Assembly (NCBI GenBank): GCA_029552245.1
Contig: JAKPDW010000063.1
Location: 1-64,000, forward strand
Direction: 5' to 3'
Length of the DNA: 64,000 nt
DNA from: Deltaproteobacteria bacterium
GTDB taxonomy: Bacteria > Desulfobacterota > Desulfomonilia > UBA1062
Positions 25,613-33,893 of the stretch are shown piece by piece; position 1 is the first letter of the stretch, and every line of letters starts with the position of its first letter. The notes under the pieces are model-generated. The model did no database searches. It saw only the letters and a list, made by a program, of their open reading frames with translations, and had not been told where the DNA came from. Position numbers and translations under genes: made by a program.

Positions 25613-26397
25613 TCGTGTCAGGTTGCGACGTAGGGTCTCTCGCCACCAAGGCGGTGATCCTCAACGAACGGTCGGTACTGGCCCAGGCCGTTGTCCCATC
25701 GAGCTTCGACCCGGCGCGCTCGGCCGACGAGGCCATGGGCAGGGCCCTCGAGCAGGCCGGGCTCAGGCTGTCGGACATCCGTTACTGCGTGGGCACCGGC
25801 TACGGGAGGGAGCGCATACCCTTCGTGTCGAAGGCGGTCTCGGAGATCGCCTGCCACGCCAAGGGGGCCCACTGGCTCATACCCACGGCGAGGACGGTGA
25901 TCGACATCGGCGGCCAGGACTGCAAGGCGATCAGGCTGGATGCACGGGGCAACGTGGTGAAGTTCCTCACGAACGACAAGTGCGCCGCAGGAACGGGCCG
26001 CTTCCTCGAGGTCATGGCGAGGATCCTGGGCCTGGGCCTCGAGGAACTGGGGAACCAGCGGGGCAAGGCCGGCGAGCCCATCCAGCTCGCCAGCACCTGC
26101 ACCGTGTGGGCCCAGGCCGAGGTCATCCATCACCTCAACGCCAAGAAGGACATAGCCGATATCGCGCACGCCGTGAACAGGGCCATGGCCGCCCGCGTCG
26201 CCATCCTGGCGCGGGGCGTCGGCATCGAGAGGGATCTGGTGATGACGGGCGGGGTCGCGAAGAACAAGGGGGTGACCTCGACGCTCGAGGAGCTCCTCGG
26301 GACAGGCATCAGGAGGCTCAGGCTGGACCCCCAGGTCATCGGCGCCCTGGGTGCCGCGGTCATCGCGAAGGAACAGGCAGAAGGGGGCAAGGCATGA
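25609..26397 (+). CDS. ATPase activator, BcrA/BadF/BzdQ/HgdC family, copy 1
   Basis: 262 residues of the ASKHA-fold ATPases that carry one [4Fe-4S] cluster between two subunits and drive an electron uphill into the catalytic partner with ATP hydrolysis. Visible are the phosphate loops (GCDVGSLATKAVIL, DIGGQDCKAIRL), the cluster Cys in NDKCAAGTGRFLE and the second in CTVWAQAEVI, and adenosine motif VMTGGVAKNKG. Start ATG overlaps the upstream TGA. The catalytic partner is presumably encoded just upstream. Confidence 0.93.
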   Translation: MIVSGCDVGSLATKAVILNERSVLAQAVVPSSFDPARSADEAMGRALEQAGLRLSDIRYCVGTGYGRERIPFVSKAVSEIACHAKGAHWLIPTARTVIDIGGQDCKAIRLDARGNVVKFLTNDKCAAGTGRFLEVMARILGLGLEELGNQRGKAGEPIQLASTCTVWAQAEVIHHLNAKKDIADIAHAVNRAMAARVAILARGVGIERDLVMTGGVAKNKGVTSTLEELLGTGIRRLRLDPQVIGALGAAVIAKEQAEGGKA

Positions 26398-27188
26398 TCA
26401 CCGCGGGACTGGACATCGGGTCGCTGAGCGCCAAGGCCCTCATCCTGAGGGACGACGAGATCCTCGGCTGGCACGTGATCGCCGCGAGGCCGGACCCCGA
26501 GGATTCCGCGAGGGAGGTCATGGCCGGTGCACTCGGGAAGGCTGGTCTCTCGATGGACGACATCGAGTTCACGGTCGGCACGGGGTACGGGAGGAAGGCG
26601 GTGCCGTTCGCCAGGGCCGTCGAGTCCGAGATATCCTGCCACGGCATGGGCGCGGGATGGCTCATGCCGGGCGTGCGCACCGTCATCGACATCGGCGGCC
26701 AGGACGCCAAGGCCGTGAGGATAGACGACAGCGGCCGGGTCGTGAGGTACGCGTACAACGACAAGTGCGCCTCGGGAACCGGCAGGTTCCTCGAGATCGT
26801 GGCGGGCGTGATGGGCATAGGCCTCGACGAGCTGGGCCCTGTCTCCTTGCGGGCCAGAAACCCGGTCTCGCTGTCGAACCAGTGCGTGGTCTTCGCCGAG
26901 ACCGAGATCATATCCCTCATCAACGAGGGCAGGGACAAGGCCGACATCGTCGCCGGCCTGCACCGGGCGCTCGCCCACAGGGTGGCGTCTCTCGCCCGCT
27001 CCATAGAGCCCGAACCCGCCGTTGCGATGACCGGGGGCGTCGCGAAGAACCCCGGCATGTTCAAGGCGCTCGAGGAGGCGCTCGGCACGGGCATTACCAG
27101 GTGCGACATCGACCCGCAGGCCATCGGCGCCCTCGGTGCCGCCCTCATCGCGCGCGAGAGGGCGGCCAAGGGTGGGGCCGGCGCGTGA
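26394..27188 (+). CDS. ATPase activator, BcrA/BadF/BzdQ/HgdC family, copy 2
   Basis: 264 residues, paralogous to the previous gene, with GLDIGSLSAKALIL, DIGGQDAKAVRI, NDKCASGTGRFLE, CVVFAETEII and AMTGGVAKNPG, so both cluster cysteines are kept. Two different activators side by side is the BcrA-BcrD / BzdP-BzdQ arrangement of class I benzoyl-CoA reductases rather than the single-activator arrangement of simple dehydratases. It overlaps both neighbours by four bases. Confidence 0.93.
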   Translation: MITAGLDIGSLSAKALILRDDEILGWHVIAARPDPEDSAREVMAGALGKAGLSMDDIEFTVGTGYGRKAVPFARAVESEISCHGMGAGWLMPGVRTVIDIGGQDAKAVRIDDSGRVVRYAYNDKCASGTGRFLEIVAGVMGIGLDELGPVSLRARNPVSLSNQCVVFAETEIISLINEGRDKADIVAGLHRALAHRVASLARSIEPEPAVAMTGGVAKNPGMFKALEEALGTGITRCDIDPQAIGALGAALIARERAAKGGAGA

Positions 27189-27991
27189 ACCAGGCGGGGC
27201 GTCACCGGCAAGACAGGCGCTTCTCGGGCTGGTCCCCGAGGGCCATGGAAGGTGGCATGGAACTCTTCGCAGAGACCATACAGCTCCTCAGGTCGTTCGC
27301 CGCGGCTGCTGGCGGCAGGAGGCTGGACGCCGGCGCACGGCCCCCGTGGCCCCCGGGGGGCAGGGGGTGCGTGGTCTTCAAGGAGGATACGGTGCTCGAG
27401 CTCGGCGGGCCCTCCACCGAGTCCATGAGCGCAGTCTTGTGGACCTGCGGGGCCGAGGAGGTCCACGGAGGCTCGATCACCCTCGTGGGTCCCGACTTCG
27501 CAGAGGCCCGTACGCCCGGGCTCCCCTTGGGCCTCGTGAACATCGTGAAGGTCGACACCGTGGAGCCCGACGACGCGGCGTACCTCATGCGGGACCTCGA
27601 GCTCGTGCCCTTCGAGCTCGACCTCAAGGGGTTCATGGTCCGTTCCTCCTCGGTCAAGCATAGTCTCAGGTGCAGGATCGGGACCCAGGCGCCCCGGGAT
27701 TGCGTCTGCGCGGCGGGCCTGGCTGGCGCCCTGGGCCGCCTGTACCTGGAGAAACCCCGCGTCCTGGCCGTGGAGACGCTCATCGTCACGTCTGCCGGCC
27801 GGGACATGGAGGATCTGCGGAAGATCCTGGACCCCGCACTGGCGAAGATCGAGGCGTTGTACCGGGCGGCCTCCGGCGAAGAGTTCGACTGCGCATCGTG
27901 CGATTACCGCGACGTGTGCTCGGAGGTGGAGGAAATCAGGAGACTTCACGAGGCGTTCATGAGGAAAACGAGGGAGGCTGTCAATGGGTGA
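27185..27991 (+). CDS. Protein resembling the acetyl-CoA synthase / CODH beta subunit (CdhC-like domain)
   Basis: 268 residues, GTG start overlapping the previous stop. The segment FKEDTVLELGGPSTES-MSAVLW, followed by GGSITLVGPDFAEA and LPLGLVNIVKVD, resembles the domain of CODH/acetyl-CoA synthase beta subunits that begins ...ELGGP. The C-terminus has a Cys pair motif EEFDCASCDYRDVC. It is far shorter than a full catalytic subunit (over 450 residues) and I see no complete A-cluster set, so it may be a derived electron-transfer or structural protein. Homology is moderate and judged by eye. Confidence 0.6.
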   Translation: MNQAGRHRQDRRFSGWSPRAMEGGMELFAETIQLLRSFAAAAGGRRLDAGARPPWPPGGRGCVVFKEDTVLELGGPSTESMSAVLWTCGAEEVHGGSITLVGPDFAEARTPGLPLGLVNIVKVDTVEPDDAAYLMRDLELVPFELDLKGFMVRSSSVKHSLRCRIGTQAPRDCVCAAGLAGALGRLYLEKPRVLAVETLIVTSAGRDMEDLRKILDPALAKIEALYRAASGEEFDCASCDYRDVCSEVEEIRRLHEAFMRKTREAVNG

Positions 27992-28754
27992 GCCCGTACG
28001 TATAGCGATCTGCGGCAAGGGCGGGGTCGGCAAGACCTCGGTGGCGGCGGTCATGGTGAACTGTCTCAAGGGCGAACCGGGGCCGAGGAGGATCCTCGCC
28101 ATAGACGCGGACCCTGCCTGCGGTCTCTCGCTCGCCCTCGGGGTGGAGGTCAAAAAGACGGTGGACGACATCCGCAGGGAGGTCGTCTCCGATGCGAAGC
28201 GCGGTGCCGCGAGGCCCGAGCCGCTGACCGTGAGGCGGATCGAGCACGACCTCTTCGACGCCCTGCACGAACAGGACGGCTTCTCCCTCCTCTCGATAGG
28301 GAGGCCCGAGGACGAGGGATGCTTCTGCAAGGTGAACTCCCTCCTCAAGGACCTCATCGCCGAGCTCGCGCACGCCTTCGACTTCGTGGTCATAGACGGG
28401 GAGGCAGGTGTTGAGCAGATCAACAGGAGGGTCATGAAGCAGGTGGATTACCTGGTTGCGGTCACGGACACCTCGCTGAAGGGGATCGAGGTCGCCCGCA
28501 CCATAGCGCACCTCGCGCTCGACAACGCCGCGGTCGACTGCAGGGAGCTGGGTCTCGTCGTGAACCGGGCCCGCAGCGAAGAGGAAGCCAGCATGGTGTG
28601 CGCCAGATCCGGCCTCGAGGCGTGGGGCTGGATACCCGAGGAAGAGGCGGTGCGCAGGCTGGACCTCGAGGGCGTCCCGCTGCACGCCCTCGGGCAGGAC
28701 TCGCCGGTGGTGAGATCCGTGCGCTCCGTCCTGTCCCGCATGATCACACGGTAA
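27984..28754 (+). CDS. CooC/MinD-type ATPase (nickel/CODH accessory-like)
   Basis: 256 residues of the deviant-Walker-A P-loop family: CGKGGVGKTSVAAVM at the N-terminus, LAIDADPACGLSLALG, DGEAGVEQINRR and VAVTDTSLKGIEVA. Residues GCFCKVNSLL provide the C-x-C feature typical of CooC, which inserts nickel into carbon monoxide dehydrogenase. Its pairing with the CdhC-like gene supports a metal-centre maturation role, yet no CODH catalytic gene is in the window, so here it may mature the dehydratase/reductase complex. Last gene of the operon, ending in TAA. Confidence 0.85.
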   Translation: MGEPVRIAICGKGGVGKTSVAAVMVNCLKGEPGPRRILAIDADPACGLSLALGVEVKKTVDDIRREVVSDAKRGAARPEPLTVRRIEHDLFDALHEQDGFSLLSIGRPEDEGCFCKVNSLLKDLIAELAHAFDFVVIDGEAGVEQINRRVMKQVDYLVAVTDTSLKGIEVARTIAHLALDNAAVDCRELGLVVNRARSEEEASMVCARSGLEAWGWIPEEEAVRRLDLEGVPLHALGQDSPVVRSVRSVLSRMITR

Positions 28755-29563
28755 ACGACGCCTCGGCCGGGGATGCAGAGCTCCCTGCCCCCGCGCTCGC
28801 GGTTCAGGTGGGATCGTCCTGCCCTCGAGATCCCCCCGTGGCCCCTGACCCTCGCGCTCGCGGTCCAAGTGTGGCGGGCGGTCATGGCGATGATGGGCAC
28901 CCGCCCTGCCCCCCCCGCGCTCGCGGATCAGGTCGAGCCTCATGACGGGCAAAGACCGTGTCACCGCGGGATGGGTGTTCCCGCCCAACGCGCTCTTGCA
29001 GGGACCAGGCCGCGAACCGCCTCATGCACACAACCCCTGCGCCGGGGCATGGCCGCCGCTTTCAAGGCCCCGCGCGGGCGGCACCTGTTCTCTCTCGTAC
29101 CGGTGCGTGTCGCCCATGGAGCACGCGGGCATGCGCCTCACCTGGAGCAGACGGTCCTCCGGGCGTTCTCCGGGGAGGCCGCGTGTGCGTTCTCCCGGCT
29201 CTCTACGGGTGCGCAAGACGCACCGAGCCTCGTCACGAGTACCGCCTGCCGCACCCTGCAGGAGGGCATCTGCAGACTGGAGCTGCAAGAAGCCCCGAGC
29301 GTCGTCACGAGTACCGCTCCAGCCTACCCGCCATGTCCCTGCAGGAGCGCACGCGAACCTGCGCCCCCTGTTGTGAAAGCCGTGCAAAGCTCTCTGGGCA
29401 GAGGGACCCGGACACCCCCCGCCCCGGGGGCGGCCCTTCAGGGAGGCGCACCCTGGCCGCGCCTTGCCTCCCCGGGCGCCCAAGCACCACAGCGTGAGCA
29501 CCCTGCCCGGCCGATTTCTCCACCGAGAACACGCGGAAGCGGCAACCCGTCAGGCCTCACCCC
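28755..29563. other. Long intergenic stretch with degenerate direct repeats
   Basis: Most of the 984-bp gap between the CooC-like gene and the glycyl radical enzyme. It contains the repeats listed below plus CCGAGC(C/G)TCGTCACGAGTACCGC at 29223 and 29295 (72-bp pitch). ORFs here (28773..29567, 28942..29376) are low-complexity and unsupported. Confidence 0.5.
28793..28933. repeat. Three spaced copies of a 17-bp repeat at about 61-bp pitch
   Basis: GCGCTCGCGGTTCAGGT (28793), GCGCTCGCGGTCCAAGT (28854) and GCGCTCGCGGATCAGGT (28917); pitch 61 and 63 bp with non-conserved sequence between. Confidence 0.65.
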
Positions 29564-29608
29564 TTGACAAGATCGTCCGTACATAATAATAACACCGTTA
29601 GTTTAACG
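29564..29608 (+). promoter_or_regulatory. Promoter and small inverted repeat upstream of the glycyl radical enzyme
   Basis: TTGACA (29564-29569), 17-bp spacer, TAATAA (29587-29592) on the plus strand. Just downstream CGTTAGTTTAACG forms a 5-bp inverted repeat that could be an operator. This indicates that the glycyl radical genes are a separate transcription unit from the 15.7-28.7 kb operon. Confidence 0.55.
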
Positions 29609-29738
29609 CTGTTCATGGCTGCAGGGCACCACCTGTGGCCCTGCATGGGAGATGGGCCGCGCAAGCGGGGCTTCCCCTTCGCACGTGAGGCCCGCGAAGA
29701 GGGGTGGGTCCCCTTGCCTCGAGGAAAGGAGGCGCTCG

Positions 29739-32735
29739 ATGGGTCTTGCTGAACCGTTGTCCGATCGATCGGTCTTCAGGCCGACACAGATCATGGTCAC
29801 CACCCTGCTTCGGCTCATGGCCGCGGCCTACACGTGGAGGGGGTCCCTGAACAGGTACCTTGCAAGCGCCACGGGGTGGATAGATTTCACGGTCGGGATC
29901 CGTACCGAGTCCGGCTCGGTGACGGCCGGGATATCCTTCAGGCAAGGCAGGGCCCGTGTGGAAGACCGCGTGCCCGAGGGGGCGGACGTCATCCTCACCT
30001 TCACGAGCGACAGGGCGGTCTTGAAGCTCTTGAACGCGACCCCCACCGAACAGATCTTCATGCTGCTCAAGAGCGAGCTCTTCTACGAGGGGAGCGCGGC
30101 GTACCTCAACTGCTTCTTCTTCCTGCTCTCCGTGCTCATCCACAAGAAGCAGAAGAAACTCATGCTCAAGGAGCGGACCACCCGGTCCAGGCAGCTCCTC
30201 AAGGAGTCGCCCCGGCCGAGGACAGACCTGAGCGAAGGGATCAAGGCGCGGGCGAAGAACCGCCTTGCTGCGGAATCGCGGGATCCGGGCGTGAAATACC
30301 TCGACGAGCCGTACCTGTCCTCATACGGCATCGAGGACTTCCCTCGCCTCCAGAGGTTCTTGGACGAACACTTCACCACGAAGGCCGAAGTCTGCCCCGA
30401 GCTCCCCAAGCTCGTCACCGAGTGGCATCTCGAGAACGGTTTCGAGACAGACCGGCAAGGGAAACCCTGGAACCCGATCATGCGCAAGGCGCTCGCGTTT
30501 CGCCACCTCATGGAGCGGAAGAAACCCATCATCCACAAGGACGACCTCATCGCCGGCACGACCACCACCATGCCCATCGGCGTCGTGGTCTATCCCGAGG
30601 GTCACGGGACCATGATCTGGTCCGAGCTCCTCACCGTGGGCGACCGCACCCTCAACCCGTACGACATCTCTGAAGACACGCGACGGCTCCTCCACCACAC
30701 GGTCTTTCCCTACTGGGCCCACCGCAACTTCAGGGAGTGGGTCCGCGACCGCTACGGAAAGCCGCTGTGCCAGAGGATAGACGAGCGGTTCGCCGTGTAT
30801 TTCGACTGGAAGCAGGCGACCATCTCGCACACCATCCCCGACTTTCCGAAGATCCTGAGGCTCGGCACAAAGGGCATGATCGACGAGATCCGCGCCCACC
30901 TCCAAGACCATCCCCACGACGAGGAGGAGAGGGTGACCCTCGAGGCCATGATCATCGCGCTCGAGGGGCTGCAGGCATACTCCCGCAACCTCGCAAAGCA
31001 GGCATCCATCGATGCGGCTCGAGAGCCGGACCCTGCCCGCAGGGCCGAGCTCGAGCACCTGGCGAAGGTGTGTTCCCAAGTGGTGGAACACCCTGCGCGC
31101 ACCCTGGACGAGGCGGTCAACGCCGTCTGGATCACCTGGGTGGCGCTCCACCAGGAGAGCACGAACGCCGGGCTGTCCCTGGGGAGGCTCGACCAATGGC
31201 TGCAGCCCTACTTCGAGGCAGACATGGCCAAGCTCGCCAGCGAAGAGGAACGCCGCGCGTACATCAAGCACGCCATCGAGCTCGTCGGTTGCTTCTACAT
31301 GCGCTGCACCGACCACCTGCCGCTCACGCCCGACCTGGCGAACTTCTACTTCGGCGGGAGCTCGTCCGACCAGGCCATAACGCTGGGCGGCGTGACGCCT
31401 GAGGGCGAGGACGCGGTGTGCGACATGACCTACATCTTCCTCAAGGTGACGGAGATGCTCAGCATCCGCGACCCGAACGTGAACGCCAGGTACCACCCGC
31501 GCATCAACAGCGACACGTACCTGAAGCGCCTGTGCGAGGTCAACCTGGTGACCGCGGCGACCCCTTCCATGCACAACGACGAGGTGATCTTCACCTCCCT
31601 CTCGCAGTTCGGGTACGACATCAGGGACATCAGGAACTGGTCGGCGACCGGCTGCGTGGAGCCGACGCTCTCGGGGAGGCACATCGGGCACACGAACATG
31701 CAGATGATGAACATGGTCGCGGCCCTCGAGATGGCCCTCAACAACGGGTACCACCCTGTCATGAAGTGGAAGCTGGGGCCTGAGACGGGCAGCGTCGAGA
31801 AGGGGGACTTCAAGACCTTCGACGACTTCTTCGACGCCTTCACGACCCAGTTCAAGTTCCTCATCGACCAGTCCATCGAGTACAACCACATGCTCGCAGA
31901 GGCTCACCAGGAGCTGAGGCCGACCCCCCTGCTCTCTTCCCTGATAGACGGCTGCGTCGACAAGGGGCGGGACGTCACCAAGGGCGGCGCCGTCTACAAC
32001 AGCTCCGGCACGGCGATCATCGGGCTCGCCGACGTGACCGACTCGCTCATGGTGATCAAGAAGCTCGTGTACGACGAGGGGAAGGTCTCGTTCGAGAGGC
32101 TCAAGAAGGCGATCGACGCGAACTTCGAGAACGACCCGGCGCTCTACGCGATGGTGACGAGAAAGGTCCCACTGTTCGGCTCGGGGAGCGAGGAGGCCGT
32201 TGCCATGGCCAACCGCATCGCCAAGTGGGCCCACGACTACTACCAGGGCCTCGATCACTACCGGGGCGGCAAGTACACGGTCGGGTTCTGGTCCATGTCC
32301 AACCACGTGATCTTCGGCACACTCACCGGCGCCCTGCCGTCGGGCAGGCTCGCGGGAAAGCCGTTCACTCCCGGGCTCACCCCCCAGCCCATCGCATCGA
32401 AGAGCCTCCTGGACAACATCAGGGACGTGGCCAAGCTCGACCCCATGAACATCACGAACAACATGGCGTTCAACGTCAAGGTGGTGCCGTCGGCCAAGGA
32501 CACCCGCGAGAAGACCATCGGGGACATGTTCTCCTACGTGAAGACCTACTTCGACATGGGCGGCATGCAGATGCAGATGAACGTGGTGACCTCCGAGACC
32601 CTCCGGGACGCCATGGCCCACCCCGAGAACTACCGCAACCTCCTCGTGAGGATCTCGGGTTACAACGCCTACTTCGTCACCCTCAACAAGGACATGCAGC
32701 TCGAGCTCATCGAGCGCGCAGAGTACGGCATCTGA
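29739..32735 (+). CDS. Glycyl radical enzyme with an N-terminal SCP2-like domain
   Basis: 998 residues. Residues about 15-140 read as a sterol-carrier-protein-2-type lipid-binding fold (ASATGWIDFTVGIRTESGSV, EGADVILTFTSDRAVLKLLN). Residues about 190-998 are a pyruvate formate-lyase-like glycyl radical enzyme with thiyl Cys639 and base Glu641 in SATGCVEPTLSG, and radical Gly974 in RISGYNAYF. The Cys-x-Glu pair is typical of eliminase-type members (diol, choline and hydroxyproline lyase groups) rather than pyruvate formate-lyase. The lipid-binding fusion suggests a hydrophobic or CoA-/membrane-associated substrate. AAAGGAGG precedes the chosen ATG; the activase follows 39 bp later. Substrate unknown. 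Confidence 0.9.
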   Translation: MGLAEPLSDRSVFRPTQIMVTTLLRLMAAAYTWRGSLNRYLASATGWIDFTVGIRTESGSVTAGISFRQGRARVEDRVPEGADVILTFTSDRAVLKLLNATPTEQIFMLLKSELFYEGSAAYLNCFFFLLSVLIHKKQKKLMLKERTTRSRQLLKESPRPRTDLSEGIKARAKNRLAAESRDPGVKYLDEPYLSSYGIEDFPRLQRFLDEHFTTKAEVCPELPKLVTEWHLENGFETDRQGKPWNPIMRKALAFRHLMERKKPIIHKDDLIAGTTTTMPIGVVVYPEGHGTMIWSELLTVGDRTLNPYDISEDTRRLLHHTVFPYWAHRNFREWVRDRYGKPLCQRIDERFAVYFDWKQATISHTIPDFPKILRLGTKGMIDEIRAHLQDHPHDEEERVTLEAMIIALEGLQAYSRNLAKQASIDAAREPDPARRAELEHLAKVCSQVVEHPARTLDEAVNAVWITWVALHQESTNAGLSLGRLDQWLQPYFEADMAKLASEEERRAYIKHAIELVGCFYMRCTDHLPLTPDLANFYFGGSSSDQAITLGGVTPEGEDAVCDMTYIFLKVTEMLSIRDPNVNARYHPRINSDTYLKRLCEVNLVTAATPSMHNDEVIFTSLSQFGYDIRDIRNWSATGCVEPTLSGRHIGHTNMQMMNMVAALEMALNNGYHPVMKWKLGPETGSVEKGDFKTFDDFFDAFTTQFKFLIDQSIEYNHMLAEAHQELRPTPLLSSLIDGCVDKGRDVTKGGAVYNSSGTAIIGLADVTDSLMVIKKLVYDEGKVSFERLKKAIDANFENDPALYAMVTRKVPLFGSGSEEAVAMANRIAKWAHDYYQGLDHYRGGKYTVGFWSMSNHVIFGTLTGALPSGRLAGKPFTPGLTPQPIASKSLLDNIRDVAKLDPMNITNNMAFNVKVVPSAKDTREKTIGDMFSYVKTYFDMGGMQMQMNVVTSETLRDAMAHPENYRNLLVRISGYNAYFVTLNKDMQLELIERAEYGI

Positions 32736-32774
32736 GACGCTTCTCAAGGCGGCGCGGAAGAAAAGGAGACATGG

Positions 32775-33740
32775 GTGGCCGGATACACCCCGAAGGCGCA
32801 TGAGGATACCGGGACGCTCGGCGAGGCGCTCATCCTGGAGATCAAGCCGAACAGCCTGGACGACGGGAGAGGCATCCGCACGGTGGTGTTCTTCAAGGGC
32901 TGCCCGCTGGACTGCGTGTGGTGCCACAACCCGGAGAGCAAGTCGACGCGCGCCGAGCTCTCCTACGACGCGAAGGCGTGCATCGGCTGCAACACCTGCC
33001 TGGAAGTTTGTCCTGCACAGGCGATCGACCCCGGCTCCCCTTCCTTCGTCGACCGCGCCAGGTGCACCCTGTGCTTCGCCTGCACCGTCGAGTGCCCCAC
33101 GGGCGCGCTCGAACGCGTGGGCATACCCATGGGCGTGGAGGACGTGCTCGCCAGGATCCTCCCTGACAAGCCCTTCTTCGTGACCTCCGGCGGAGGGGTG
33201 ACCCTGTCAGGCGGCGAACCGACCCTCGCCATGGATTTCTCCGCCAGGCTCGCCTCCAGGCTCAAGGCCGAAGGCATCCACACCCTGCTCGAGACCTGCG
33301 GCCTGTTCGACCTCAAGACCTTCACGCACACGCTCATGCCCTTCGTGGACGAGATCTTCTACGACATCAAGATCATGGATGCCGGCCTGCACCGTCGCTT
33401 CTGCGGCGCGGACAACAGGACGATCCTGTCAAACTTCGCCGCTGTCCTGAACATGTCGAGAAACGGGGGACCGGGTGTCCTCCCGAGGATCCCTCTCGTC
33501 CCCGGGATCACGGACACGGACGAGAACATGAACGCCATCGGGAAGTTCCTCGAGGGTCTCGGGTGCAGGCGCGCCGCCGTCCTCGCCTACAACCCCCTCT
33601 GGCCCGAGAAGTGCCTGAAGCTGGGGCTCAAGGTCCCCTTCGAGTTCGAGAAGGAGCACAAGGAAAGGACGTGGTACCCGAGACAACGCCTCTCCCGCGC
33701 GATCGAGATCCTCTCGGGCTATGGCGTGGAGGCCGGGTGA
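32775..33740 (+). CDS. Glycyl-radical enzyme activating protein (radical SAM)
   Basis: 321 residues. It installs the glycyl radical on the preceding enzyme by reductive cleavage of S-adenosylmethionine. The radical SAM motif CPLDCVWC follows DDGRGIRTVVFFKG. A ferredoxin-like insert gives two further [4Fe-4S] clusters (CIGCNTCLEVC, CTLCFACTVEC), as in activases of diol-dehydratase-type enzymes. SGGEPTL and TCGLFD match the SAM-binding strands. The GTG start has AAGGAG upstream; the ATG four bases earlier is out of frame. Confidence 0.95.
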   Translation: MAGYTPKAHEDTGTLGEALILEIKPNSLDDGRGIRTVVFFKGCPLDCVWCHNPESKSTRAELSYDAKACIGCNTCLEVCPAQAIDPGSPSFVDRARCTLCFACTVECPTGALERVGIPMGVEDVLARILPDKPFFVTSGGGVTLSGGEPTLAMDFSARLASRLKAEGIHTLLETCGLFDLKTFTHTLMPFVDEIFYDIKIMDAGLHRRFCGADNRTILSNFAAVLNMSRNGGPGVLPRIPLVPGITDTDENMNAIGKFLEGLGCRRAAVLAYNPLWPEKCLKLGLKVPFEFEKEHKERTWYPRQRLSRAIEILSGYGVEAG

Positions 33741-33893
33741 GGCTTGGCCGGCGCCCGAGATGAATGCGCGCTTGTGCGCGGCATCGAGGCGGGCTGTCCT
33801 CGAGGCCTGGATGCACGGTTCCGGGCCTACAGATGGGCGCCGGACCTCGAGGGGGCCCCGGCGCAGAGGGCGGCAGGCTGAAAGAGGAGGTTT

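Noticed and set aside
29022-29567. Several overlapping ORFs between the CooC-like gene and the glycyl radical enzyme
   Set aside because: They translate repetitive intergenic DNA, differ in frame at each repeat and lack start signals.
29739-32735. Assigning the glycyl radical enzyme as pyruvate formate-lyase or benzylsuccinate synthase
   Set aside because: It lacks the adjacent Cys-Cys of pyruvate formate-lyase. The Cys-x-Glu pair and the two-ferredoxin activase point to eliminase-type members, and no small Bss-type subunits are present.
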